In this document: positions 1 to 6,491 of the stretch, in pieces
Position numbering within the stretch: the stretch's first letter is position 1
How the letters are laid out: every line of letters begins with the position of its first letter
Origin: Oscillospiraceae bacterium
GTDB lineage: Bacteria > Bacillota > Clostridia > Oscillospirales > Oscillospiraceae
Reading direction: 5' to 3'
NCBI GenBank assembly: GCA_017473225.1
Contig: JAFUMG010000020.1
Location: 1-49,188, forward strand
Length of the DNA: 49,188 nucleotides
Position numbers and translations under genes: made by a program
The notes under the pieces: generated by a model
Database searches by the model: none
What the model saw: the letters and a program-made list of their open reading frames with translations, nothing else
What the model was told of the DNA's origin: nothing

Positions 1-310
1 CGCTGGGGGCTCCGTGGTGCGCCAGGCCTGTGGCCGGGCTTCGCCCCCCTCCCCGGCTGCGCCGGGCGGGTCCCCCCGAGGGGCGCGAGAATCGCGCCCC
101 TCTCCGGGCTCCGGCCCTGGTGGAGGCGGGCCCCCGGGGCCCGCTTTTCGGCGTGGTTGACAGTCCGAAAATTGTCAACCCGCTCCGGCCCTCCTCTTGT
201 GGGTGCCCTCGTCTGGCTTCGCCGGGCCGCGCCCTGCTGCGGCCCAACCCACACAAACCGCGTAGCCCGCTCCCCCTGCCTGCACGCGGCATACAGGGGG
301 AGCAGCCGTA
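1..310. other. GC-rich hairpin-dense intergenic region, no gene seen
   Basis: I find no convincing coding sequence here. Short open frames exist but have no ribosome binding site and no recognisable protein. The stretch is packed with inverted repeats: 78-102 (11-base arms GAGGGGCGCGA with a GAA loop), 126-144 followed by TTTT, 155-180 (arms GGTTGACA) and 269-303 (arms GCTCCCCCTG). These could be terminators of a gene to the left of the window or parts of a structured RNA. I do not recognise RNase P, tmRNA or SRP RNA signatures. Confidence 0.5.
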
Positions 311-318
311 TTTGGGGC

Positions 319-347
319 TTGACATTTGTCGTTCGCCGTGGTACATT
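319..347 (+). promoter_or_regulatory. Sigma-A promoter for small RNA candidate
   Basis: A perfect -35 TTGACA at 319-324 is followed after 17 bases by TACATT at 342-347 (4 of 6 to TATAAT). Transcription would start near 354. No gene follows until 797, and an intrinsic terminator lies at 416-449, so the product would be a short RNA. Confidence 0.55.
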
Positions 348-353
348 GGTCTA

Positions 354-449
354 GCCAGGCCTGTGGCGCTCCGGCTTGACCGGGGCCGCCCTTCGGGGTG
401 TCCGTGCACAGCCAAAACCCCCATCCGGGAAACCGGGTGGGGGTTTTTT
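354..449 (+). ncRNA. Candidate small non-coding RNA of about 95 nt
   Basis: This is defined by the consensus promoter just upstream and a strong intrinsic terminator at its end. The inside can fold: GGCCTGTG near the 5' end pairs, with a bulge, to CACAGCC near 407-413, enclosing CCGG and CCC-TTCG-GGG hairpins. There is no start codon with a ribosome binding site. The size resembles a small SRP RNA, but the conserved GGAAG-AGCAG loop of that RNA is not present, so I leave the family unassigned. The word GCCAGGCCTGTGGC also occurs near position 21, outside this unit. Confidence 0.45.
416..449 (+). terminator. Intrinsic terminator of the small RNA candidate
   Basis: The arms AACCCCCATCCGG and CCGGGTGGGGGTT form a 13-pair stem (one G-U pair) with a GAAA tetraloop, followed by a run of T at 444-449. 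Confidence 0.8.
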
Positions 450-546
450 CATGCTCTGGGCCCTTTCCAGCCGTGCCGGAAATGAGACCCTGTGCCGTGC
501 GCCCGCCGCCCTACTGTTACATGATACTAGGTCGTCAGACTCGGCT

Positions 547-674
547 AACGCAACAAAACCTCTGTCATTTTGTTGCGTTCGTTCTTTTCAAGGCTTTCCC
601 CCTCTTTTCCCGCTTTCAGGGTTTGAATAGTTCCCGGTTTTTTTATGAGCTCCTGGCTTCTTTTTGTTGCGTTC
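547..674. repeat. Three copies of a TTTTGTTGCGTT word
   Basis: AACGCAACAAAA at 547-558 faces TTTTGTTGCGTT at 568-579, making a 12-base inverted repeat with a 9-base loop. TTTTGTTGCGTTC recurs in direct orientation at 662-674. The stretch lies between the small RNA candidate and the symporter gene. It could be a terminator or regulator sites; the function is unknown. Confidence 0.5.
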
Positions 675-796
675 TGAACTTTGCCTGCCACTTTCGCCTT
701 CTTTCTCTCTAATTTGAGCAAAAATGAATTTTTTTGATTGCCAAATTGCAGATTGTATGCTATTGTAAATAAAAACATATTGGAGGATCCGCTTTT

Positions 797-2029
797 ATGA
801 AAAAGTCCGGCAAAAAGCTGTCATTGACGGCGAAAATCACCATCAGCCTGATCCTGGGTATCCTGGCTGGTATCGCCCTTCAGAATTATTCTGATTTCGC
901 GGTCAGCTATGTCAAGCCCTTCGGCACGATCTATCTGAATCTCATCAAGATGATCGTTGTTCCCGTGGTGCTGCTGTCCATTACCCAGGGTATCGTCTCC
1001 TTGCAGGATATCCGCAAGGTCGGCTCCATCGGATTGCGTACGGTTTTGTATTATCTGTGCACCACCGCTCTGGCGGTTACAGTGGGCCTGCTGTTCGCCA
1101 ATGTGCTGAATGTGGGCGCCGGTTATGTGCTGCCCGCCGGTGAGCTGAGCTACACCGCTTCTGAAGCTCCCAGCATTATGGACACCATCGTCAATATCTT
1201 CCCCTCCAACGCCTTTGAGCCCCTGGTCAGCGCGACCATGCTCCAGGTGATCGTCCTGGCCCTGTTCCTGGGCTTCGGCATCATTCTGGCCGGCGAAAAA
1301 GGCCAGACCGCCGCGAACGTGGTCGACAGCTTCGCGGAAGTGGCCTTCCGCATCATGGACATGATCATTCAGCTCTCCCCCATCGGCGTGTTCGCGCTGA
1401 TCTGCCCCGTGGTCGCTCAGAACGGCCCCGCTGTGCTGCTGCCCCTGCTGAAGGTGGTTCTGGTTGCCTATACCGGCTATATCGTGCACATGGTGGTCGT
1501 CTATTCCGCATCTGTCAAGTGCTTTGCCGGAATGAGCCCCCTGAAATTCTTCCGGGAAATGAGCCGCCCCATGCTGTTCGCCTTCTCCAGCGCCAGCAGC
1601 GTTGGTACCCTCCCCTTCAATATGGAGGCCACGGAAAGGCTGGGCGTTAAGAAGGAGATCTCCAGCTTCGTCCTGCCCCTGGGCGCTACCATCAATATGG
1701 ACGGCACTGCCATTTATCAGGGCGTCTGCGCCATCTTCATCGCCCAGATCTTCGGCATCGACCTGAGCCTGACCCAGCAGCTGACCATCATTCTGACTGC
1801 CACCCTGGCATCCATCGGTACTGCGGGCGTTCCCGGCTCCGGCATGATCATGCTGGCCATGGTCCTGCAGAGCGTCGGCCTTCCTCTGGAGGGCATCGCT
1901 CTGGTGGCCGGCATCGACCGGATCCTGGACATGGGCCGCACCGTTGTCAACATCACCGGCGACGCGTCCTGCGCCATCTGTGTCGACGCACGGGAGAAGA
2001 AGAAGGAAGCCAAGCGCGCCAAGAAATAA
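797..2029 (+). CDS. Dicarboxylate/amino acid:cation symporter (DAACS family)
   Basis: This is a sodium- or proton-coupled secondary transporter of acidic amino acids or C4-dicarboxylates in the cytoplasmic membrane. Its 410 residues match the family length. The serine-rich reentrant loop SSASSVGTLP is at 264-273, the NMDGT cation/substrate motif at 290-294 and the second hairpin GTAGVPG at 331-337. The residues equivalent to GltPh D390, D394, R397, N401 and D405 are all kept (D364, D368, R371, N375, D379). R371 binds the side-chain carboxylate in characterised members, which favours glutamate/aspartate or a dicarboxylate over neutral amino acids. A GGAGG ribosome binding site precedes the ATG and the lysine-rich N-terminus is cytosolic. 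It appears monocistronic, ending in a terminator. The exact substrate cannot be read from sequence. Confidence 0.92.
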   Translation: MKKSGKKLSLTAKITISLILGILAGIALQNYSDFAVSYVKPFGTIYLNLIKMIVVPVVLLSITQGIVSLQDIRKVGSIGLRTVLYYLCTTALAVTVGLLFANVLNVGAGYVLPAGELSYTASEAPSIMDTIVNIFPSNAFEPLVSATMLQVIVLALFLGFGIILAGEKGQTAANVVDSFAEVAFRIMDMIIQLSPIGVFALICPVVAQNGPAVLLPLLKVVLVAYTGYIVHMVVVYSASVKCFAGMSPLKFFREMSRPMLFAFSSASSVGTLPFNMEATERLGVKKEISSFVLPLGATINMDGTAIYQGVCAIFIAQIFGIDLSLTQQLTIILTATLASIGTAGVPGSGMIMLAMVLQSVGLPLEGIALVAGIDRILDMGRTVVNITGDASCAICVDAREKKKEAKRAKK

Positions 2030-2035
2030 TCCATT

Positions 2036-2076
2036 GCCACCCGAGGGGATCCGCTCCGCCCGGGTGGCTTTTGTTT
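2036..2076 (+). terminator. Intrinsic terminator after the symporter gene
   Basis: GCCACCCG at 2036-2043 pairs with CGGGTGGC at 2061-2068, followed by TTTTGTTT. Confidence 0.75.
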
Positions 2077-2122
2077 CCAAAGGCCCTTCCCCGTGAAATG
2101 TTATTTTTGTGCAAAAAACGAC

Positions 2123-2151
2123 TTTACAATCAGCCCCGCAGAAGGTAAAAT
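2123..2151 (+). promoter_or_regulatory. Sigma-A promoter of pfkA
   Basis: TTTACA at 2123-2128 and TAAAAT at 2146-2151 are 17 bases apart. They lie 44 bases before the pfkA start codon. Confidence 0.7.
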
Positions 2152-2195
2152 ACAATCAGATAGAATACATGGATTTCTGATAGGAGGAATTCAAC

Positions 2196-3176
2196 ATGAG
2201 TGTCAAAAGAATCGGTGTCCTGACCAGCGGCGGCGACGCCCCCGGCATGAATGCCGCGGTTCGCGCGGTCGTCCGCACCTGCCTGTACCATAACATCGAA
2301 TGCTACGGCATTCGCCGCGGCTGGAATGGCCTGATCACCGGCGATGTGGTCAAGATGGATGAATCCAAGATCGCCCACACCATCAACCGGGGCGGTACCA
2401 TTCTCTACACTGCCCGCAGTGAGGAATTCATGACCGAAGCCGGCCAGCGCAAGGCGGTTTCCACCTGCAAATTCCTGGGCCTGGACAGCATCGTCGCCAT
2501 CGGCGGCGACGGCACCTTCCGGGGCGCCCGGGCGCTGAGCAAGTATGGCATCAACGTCATCGGCATTCCCGGCACCATTGATAACGATATCAGCTGCACC
2601 AACTACTGCATCGGCTTTGACACCGCTGCCAACACCGCCATCGAGTGCATCGACCGCCTGCGTGACACCATGCAGTCCCACGAGCGCTGCTCCGTGGTGG
2701 AGGTCATGGGACGCAATGCCGGTTACCTGGCGATGTATGTGGGTCTGGCTGTGGGCGCTACCGCCATTCTGGTGCCCGAAAAGCCCATTGATTTCGAGCA
2801 GGACGTCATCGAGAAGATCCGCCAGGCCCGGTTCAGAGGCTTCACCCACTACATGATCGTTGTGGCCGAGGGCGCCGGCAAGGCCACCGAGATCGCCGAC
2901 AAGATCCACGAAGCCATCGATATGGAACCCCGTGTCACCGTTCTGGGCCACATCCAGCGCGGCGGCTCCCCCACCGGCCGTGACCGGGTCAACGCCACCA
3001 AGATGGGCTATCTGGCCGTGGAGCTGCTGCTGGCCGGCAAAAACAACCGCATCGTCTGCACCCACGATGGCGGCTTCACCGATGTGGATATCGATGAAGG
3101 CCTGTCCATGAAGAAGGGCATCCAGCAGATGGAAGTGGACGTCCTGACCGCCATGACCGGGCTCATTGATAAATAA
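2196..3176 (+). CDS. pfkA: ATP-dependent 6-phosphofructokinase
   Basis: It phosphorylates fructose 6-phosphate to fructose 1,6-bisphosphate, the committed step of glycolysis, in the cytosol. At 326 residues it has the bacterial PfkA length. Visible motifs are SGGDAPGMNA (11-20), GGDGT (103-107), PGTIDND (125-131) with catalytic Asp129, MGRNAGYLA (about 161-169) and GHIQRGGSPTGRDR near the C-terminal third. Glycine rather than aspartate after GGD, and PGTIDND rather than PKTIDND, indicate ATP and not pyrophosphate as donor. The start is set by a TAGGAGGAATTCAAC leader. It has its own promoter and terminator, so it is probably monocistronic. Confidence 0.96.
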   Translation: MSVKRIGVLTSGGDAPGMNAAVRAVVRTCLYHNIECYGIRRGWNGLITGDVVKMDESKIAHTINRGGTILYTARSEEFMTEAGQRKAVSTCKFLGLDSIVAIGGDGTFRGARALSKYGINVIGIPGTIDNDISCTNYCIGFDTAANTAIECIDRLRDTMQSHERCSVVEVMGRNAGYLAMYVGLAVGATAILVPEKPIDFEQDVIEKIRQARFRGFTHYMIVVAEGAGKATEIADKIHEAIDMEPRVTVLGHIQRGGSPTGRDRVNATKMGYLAVELLLAGKNNRIVCTHDGGFTDVDIDEGLSMKKGIQQMEVDVLTAMTGLIDK

Positions 3177-3187
3177 GTCAAAATAAC

Positions 3188-3222
3188 AAATGCTCCTCCG
3201 CAAGATTTGCGGAGGAGCATTT
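3188..3222. terminator. Bidirectional terminator between pfkA and the feo cluster
   Basis: A 16-base perfect stem (arms AAATGCTCCTCCGCAA and its complement) with a three-base loop sits between the convergent ends of pfkA and the Cys-rich peptide gene. It is flanked by A and T runs and can serve both. Confidence 0.85.
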
Positions 3223-3238
3223 CCTATATATACGTCTT

Positions 3239-3424
3239 TTATTCTGTGTCCGTATTTCCGGCACAGCCGCAGCTGCCGGAGCAGTGGCCGCAGTTTCCGG
3301 AGCAGCCCGCGCCGTTGGGACAGCCGATGCATTTAACGCCGCGCTTCTTTTCCTTGTGGATATAGAGGACGGCAGATCCAATGATCGCGGCGATCACCAA
3401 AATCAGAATGATATTTTTCAGCAT
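3239..3424 (-). CDS. FeoB-associated Cys-rich membrane protein
   Basis: This 61-residue protein has one N-terminal membrane helix (about residues 2-21), a short basic stretch (HKEKKR) and a tail with seven cysteines among glycines (KCIGC, GCSGNCGHC, GSCGC). Small proteins of this layout are found next to feoB in many Firmicutes and are thought to help ferrous iron transport, possibly as an iron-binding accessory; the mechanism is not established. It lies 22 bases downstream of feoB on the same strand, so it is the last gene of the feo operon. A GGAG-type ribosome binding site precedes the ATG. Confidence 0.85.
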   Translation of the reverse strand: MLKNIILILVIAAIIGSAVLYIHKEKKRGVKCIGCPNGAGCSGNCGHCSGSCGCAGNTDTE

Positions 3425-3446
3425 AAGCCTGCTCCTTTCTTTGATC

Positions 3447-5453
3447 TTACTTCTTGCCGCTCAGCGCGTACTCAGCAGTCAGATTCTTGTTGGTCTTGCG
3501 GATAATGCTGACGATCACGGCAGCGATCACAACCACAACAGCCAGACCTGCCAGTGCGGCGCCGATGTTCAGGGTCGCGGGAGCGGTGATCAGAGTACCG
3601 ATGGTGTAGACCAGATAAGCAACGGAGTAGCCGGTGGCGAACTGCAGCGCGATGCCGCCCCAGAACCACTTACGGTCCTTGATCTCGGAGTTCATAGCGC
3701 CCAGAGCCGCGAAACAAGGAGGCGTGTACAGGTTGAACATCAGGTAAGCCAGAGCTGCGACCTTGGTCAGGCCGAAGATCGCGGCGACCTCGGTGCCGGC
3801 GCCTTCCACCAGCTCCAGCGCGTCAGTATCGATCAGGTTGGAGATGCTGTAGCAGACAGCCAGAGTGCCGACAACGTTCTCCTTGGCGATGAAGCCGGTA
3901 ACAGCGGCGGCAGCCAGCTGCCATGCGGCGGTGCCAATGATGGGAACCAGCAGAACGCCGATGGGGCTTGCGATGGAAGCCAGGATGGAGGTGGACTCAG
4001 CGCCCTCCTCAACCAGCTGGAAGCTCCAGTTGAAGGACTGCATGATGAAGACCACAGCGTTGCAGACCAGGATGATGGTACCGGCCTTGACGATGTAAGC
4101 CCAGCCACGGCTGCACATATCCATGAAAGCACGCTTCAGGGAAGGAATCTTGTACTCAGGCAGCTCGATGATGAAGAAGGACTTGCGGTTCTTGTGACCG
4201 GCGATCTTCTGGACCAGCAGAGCGCCCAGCAGGATCAGGACGATGCCCACGAAATACATAGCGGTGCCGACCCAGGAAGCATCCTCAAAGAAGGCGCCGG
4301 CGAACAAGGCGATGACGGGCAGCTTCGCGCCGCAGGGCATGAAGGGAGTCAGCATAGCGGTGGCATTGCGTTCCCGCTCGTTGCGGATGGTACGGGCAGC
4401 CATAACGCCGGGAATGGCGCAGCCGGTGCCGATGATGAAGGGGATGACGGACTTGCCGGACAGACCAACCTTCTTGAAGATGGGGTCCAGAACGACGGTT
4501 GCACGGGCCATGTAGCCGCAGTCCTCCAGCAGGGAGATCAGGAAGTACATGACCATGACCAGGGGCAGGAAGCCAACGACAGCACTGACGCCGCCGATGA
4601 TGCCGTCAACCAGCAGAGCAGCCAGGAAGTCATTTGCGCCTTCCAGGAGACCTGCAACAAACTCACCGAACATATCGATCCAGCCGCACAGCCACTCAGC
4701 GATCCAAGGACCGACCCAAGCCTGGGAGATCTGGAACACCAGGAACATAACAGCGGCGAAAATAACCAGACCGCCGACAGGATTGGTCAGGACTGCATCG
4801 ATGGTATCCTGAGCATTCTTATCCTTGGTCAGGACCTTACGGGTCTCAACCTTGGCAACGATCTTGTTGACGAAGTCGAAACGCTTGCGGTCAGCAGCCT
4901 CAACAGCCTTCTTGTCAGTCAGGTCGATATTGCCCTGGTTGTAAGGAGCCTTCTGAGTCTGGCCCTTCAGAGCAGCAGCGGCAGCGACGACATCCTTCAG
5001 GCCCTCGCCGGTGGTGGAGGTGGTGTCGATGACGGGGCAGCCCAGCTTCTCGCTCAGCAGCTTGACGTCGATCCTTGTTTCCTTCTTGTTGTTGATGTCA
5101 TGCTTGTTCAGCGCCACGACCATGGGGATGCCCAGCTCCAGCAGCTGAGTGGTGAAGAACAGGCTGCGGCTCAGGTTGGTGGCATCCACGATGTTGATGA
5201 TGGCATCGGGATTCTCGTTCTTGACGTAAGAACTGGTGATGCTCTCTTCGGAAGTGAAGGGAGACATGGAGTAGGCGCCGGGAAGGTCGACAGCGATCAG
5301 TTCCTGGTCGCCCGCGTAGGCCTTTTTGATCAGAGCCTCTTTCTTGTCGATGGTAACACCAGCCCAGTTGCCGACCTTCTCATTGCGTCCGGTCAGCGCG
5401 TTGTACATGGTGGTCTTACCGCTGTTGGGATTGCCCGCAAAAGCAATTCTCAT
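3447..5453 (-). CDS. feoB: Ferrous iron transport protein B
   Basis: FeoB moves Fe(II) across the cytoplasmic membrane and is coupled to GTP hydrolysis. The 668 residues start with a G domain: G1 GNPNSGKT (7-14), G2 threonine in GVTID (about 32-36), G3 DLPG (56-59), G4 NKHD (116-119) and a G5-like TSTTGEG (about 144-150). The membrane part carries the two conserved Gate segments, seen as GTGCAIPGVMA and PCGAKLPV. FeoA and FeoC are not fused. feoA lies upstream in the same direction and the Cys-rich peptide downstream. The 122-base gap to feoA contains an operator-like palindrome (5512-5527), so feoB may have extra regulation of its own. An AGAGGAGG site fixes the ATG. Confidence 0.96.
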   Translation of the reverse strand: MRIAFAGNPNSGKTTMYNALTGRNEKVGNWAGVTIDKKEALIKKAYAGDQELIAVDLPGAYSMSPFTSEESITSSYVKNENPDAIINIVDATNLSRSLFFTTQLLELGIPMVVALNKHDINNKKETRIDVKLLSEKLGCPVIDTTSTTGEGLKDVVAAAAALKGQTQKAPYNQGNIDLTDKKAVEAADRKRFDFVNKIVAKVETRKVLTKDKNAQDTIDAVLTNPVGGLVIFAAVMFLVFQISQAWVGPWIAEWLCGWIDMFGEFVAGLLEGANDFLAALLVDGIIGGVSAVVGFLPLVMVMYFLISLLEDCGYMARATVVLDPIFKKVGLSGKSVIPFIIGTGCAIPGVMAARTIRNERERNATAMLTPFMPCGAKLPVIALFAGAFFEDASWVGTAMYFVGIVLILLGALLVQKIAGHKNRKSFFIIELPEYKIPSLKRAFMDMCSRGWAYIVKAGTIILVCNAVVFIMQSFNWSFQLVEEGAESTSILASIASPIGVLLVPIIGTAAWQLAAAAVTGFIAKENVVGTLAVCYSISNLIDTDALELVEGAGTEVAAIFGLTKVAALAYLMFNLYTPPCFAALGAMNSEIKDRKWFWGGIALQFATGYSVAYLVYTIGTLITAPATLNIGAALAGLAVVVVIAAVIVSIIRKTNKNLTAEYALSGKK

Positions 5454-5482
5454 AGTTTGGTTTCCTCCTCTTTCATTTCGGG

Positions 5483-5500
5483 TTTCAATCGCTATTGAAA
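5483..5500. repeat. Short inverted repeat in feoB leader
   Basis: TTTCAAT at 5483-5489 and ATTGAAA at 5494-5500 form a 7-base dyad just upstream of the feoB ribosome binding site. It is either an mRNA hairpin or a protein site; I cannot tell which. Confidence 0.35.
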
Positions 5501-5511
5501 TACAGAAACAA

Positions 5512-5527
5512 GTTAGTTCCAGCTAAC
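5512..5527. promoter_or_regulatory. Putative metal-repressor operator, feoA-feoB gap
   Basis: GTTAGTTCCAGCTAAC is one copy of the TTAG-N6-CTAA palindrome also found at 5585, 5820, 6326 and 25937. It lies 59 bases before the feoB start codon. Confidence 0.55.
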
Positions 5528-5575
5528 CTTTGAACAAAAGACAATCAGCAGACTGTCTTTCGCCATCGCCATCCG

Positions 5576-5788
5576 TCAGATGATGATAGCTTCAGCTAAC
5601 TGATCGTCAATATTGTATCTGCCATCCTTGATGGAGACTGTCATGCTGCGCTTGCGTCTTGCAACCACCGTGATGGGTTCGCCGCTGTAACAGCCCAAGG
5701 AGAACAGAAACGCATTGAGCTCTTCGTCATCCGTGTCAATCTGCTGAATGATGTATTCCTTGCCTTCCTGCGCGTTCAATAAGTTCAT
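5576..5788 (-). CDS. feoA: Ferrous iron transport protein A
   Basis: FeoA is a small cytosolic SH3-like partner of FeoB. From the ATG at 5788 it has 70 residues, the usual length. An alternative upstream start at 5827 would add 13 residues (MLIISMNLKRVIH) but would overlap the operator at 5820-5835, so the shorter form is more likely. The family pattern is visible: an N-terminal segment ending in LFSLGCYSGEPITVVARR, then beta strands with DGRYNIDDQLAEAI. It is the first gene of the feo operon, directly behind a strong promoter with an operator at the transcription start. Confidence 0.87.
   Translation of the reverse strand: MNLLNAQEGKEYIIQQIDTDDEELNAFLFSLGCYSGEPITVVARRKRSMTVSIKDGRYNIDDQLAEAIII
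5585..5600. promoter_or_regulatory. Operator-like palindrome inside the feoA 3' end
   Basis: GATAGCTTCAGCTAAC matches the same motif but lies within feoA codons. It may be a working upstream site for feoB or a chance match, since it is coding sequence. Confidence 0.3.
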
Positions 5789-5819
5789 ATGTATCACCCG
5801 TTTTAGATTCATCGATATA

Positions 5820-5835
5820 ATTAGCACCCGCTAAC
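5820..5835. promoter_or_regulatory. Putative metal-repressor operator of feoA
   Basis: ATTAGCACCCGCTAAC lies just downstream of the -10 box of the feoA promoter (5843-5874), the classical position for a repressor. The half-site resembles the TTAGG/TTAGC arms bound by DtxR/IdeR-type iron regulators; that assignment is an inference. Confidence 0.6.
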
Positions 5836-5842
5836 TACATGG

Positions 5843-5874
5843 ATTATATTACTTCCTCTTCCTGATTTTGTCAA
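5843..5874 (-). promoter_or_regulatory. Sigma-A promoter of feoA
   Basis: Read on the minus strand: TTGACA (5874-5869), 17 bases, TAATAT (5851-5846), with an overlapping TATAAT three bases further on. Same layout as the promoter at 6349-6377. Confidence 0.75.
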
Positions 5875-5920
5875 GAGCTTTTGTAACTTTTTTATGAATT
5901 ACCGAAAGTTTTTCCCGGCT

Positions 5921-6268
5921 TCAGCGGATCTCCGTGACTTGGTAGCCCGCCTTCGCAATGGTACCCCTCAGCAGCGCGTCGGGCACTTCCCTGCTGTAAG
6001 ACACCACAGCCGTCTTCTTTCTCAGCTTCACCCTGCACGCCACACCATCCAGCCGGTTCAGCGCATTCTCCACACGAACCGCGCAGTTCTCACAGTGCAT
6101 CCCCTCAATGGTTAGAAGCTTTTCCCCGATTTTCGGCTCCGTCAGCTTTTTTTCGGAATGTACGACGGTACTGCCGCCGCAGCAGCCACCCTTGAAATGC
6201 TTTCTGCTTCGGATCACCGCAGCAACCACGGCAATCAGCACTATGGCGATAATGATGATATTCTCCAT
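5921..6268 (-). CDS. Membrane-anchored heavy-metal-associated (HMA) domain protein
   Basis: This 115-residue protein has an N-terminal membrane helix (about 2-19), a basic stretch with a GGCCGG motif (about 27-32), a short linker and a C-terminal HMA ferredoxin-like domain with the metal-binding GMHCENC motif near residue 57. HMA domains of this kind bind Cu(I) or other soft metals, as in CopZ and the N-termini of P-type ATPases. No ATPase lies next to it. The N-terminal module resembles the FeoB-associated Cys-rich peptide at 3239-3424. The ATG at 6268 has a GGGGAGGG site; a frame opens ten codons earlier but lacks one. Its promoter carries the same operator as feoA, which points to shared metal control. 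Confidence 0.82.
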   Translation of the reverse strand: MENIIIIAIVLIAVVAAVIRSRKHFKGGCCGGSTVVHSEKKLTEPKIGEKLLTIEGMHCENCAVRVENALNRLDGVACRVKLRKKTAVVSYSREVPDALLRGTIAKAGYQVTEIR

Positions 6269-6325
6269 ATTTCCCTCCCCTTCGATCAATGTCAGCATTC
6301 TCTGAAAGATAGCGGCAGCAGTCCA

Positions 6326-6341
6326 GATAGCAGCCGCTAAC
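6326..6341. promoter_or_regulatory. Putative metal-repressor operator of the HMA gene
   Basis: GATAGCAGCCGCTAAC follows directly after the -10 box at 6349-6354 (minus strand), as at feoA. The left half is one base off (ATAG). Confidence 0.55.
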
Positions 6342-6348
6342 TAAGATT

Positions 6349-6377
6349 ATAATAGCATCCGGGATTTCCAAAGTCAA
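6349..6377 (-). promoter_or_regulatory. Sigma-A promoter of the HMA-domain gene
   Basis: On the minus strand TTGACT (6377-6372), 17 bases, TATTAT (6354-6349), overlapping TATAAT. The arrangement copies that of the feoA promoter. Confidence 0.7.
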
Positions 6378-6456
6378 CACCAATCGGCCTATGATCAAAA
6401 CACAAGCCGGATCAATTATTAAAATCGGAAGCTGTCCCGGAGATTATTTTCCAAAC

Positions 6457-6491
6457 AAAAAACGCCCGAACAGACCTGTTTCGGGCGTTTA
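6457..6491 (-). terminator. Intrinsic terminator of xerD
   Basis: The stem AACGCCCGAA/TTCGGGCGTT with a loop of about ten bases is followed on the minus strand by a T run. It overlaps the xerD stop codon region. Confidence 0.8.

Noticed and set aside
354-449. SRP RNA (4.5S-like)
   Set aside because: The size fits but the conserved GGAAG and AGCAG loop nucleotides are missing.
30-485. Open frames in the first 500 bases
   Set aside because: No ribosome binding site, Pro/Arg-rich translations from a hairpin-dense GC-rich sequence, and no protein family seen.
545-778. 77-residue minus-strand frame before the symporter
   Set aside because: Overlaps the symporter promoter and repeat region, has a lysine-rich random-looking translation and no ribosome binding site.
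821-2155. Long open frame on the minus strand opposite the symporter gene, and similar long antisense frames opposite feoB, dnaE, clpE, the PBP and the phosphatase genes
   Set aside because: They mirror GC-rich codons of confirmed genes, have odd Asp/Gln/His/Gly-rich translations without any domain, and lack ribosome binding sites.
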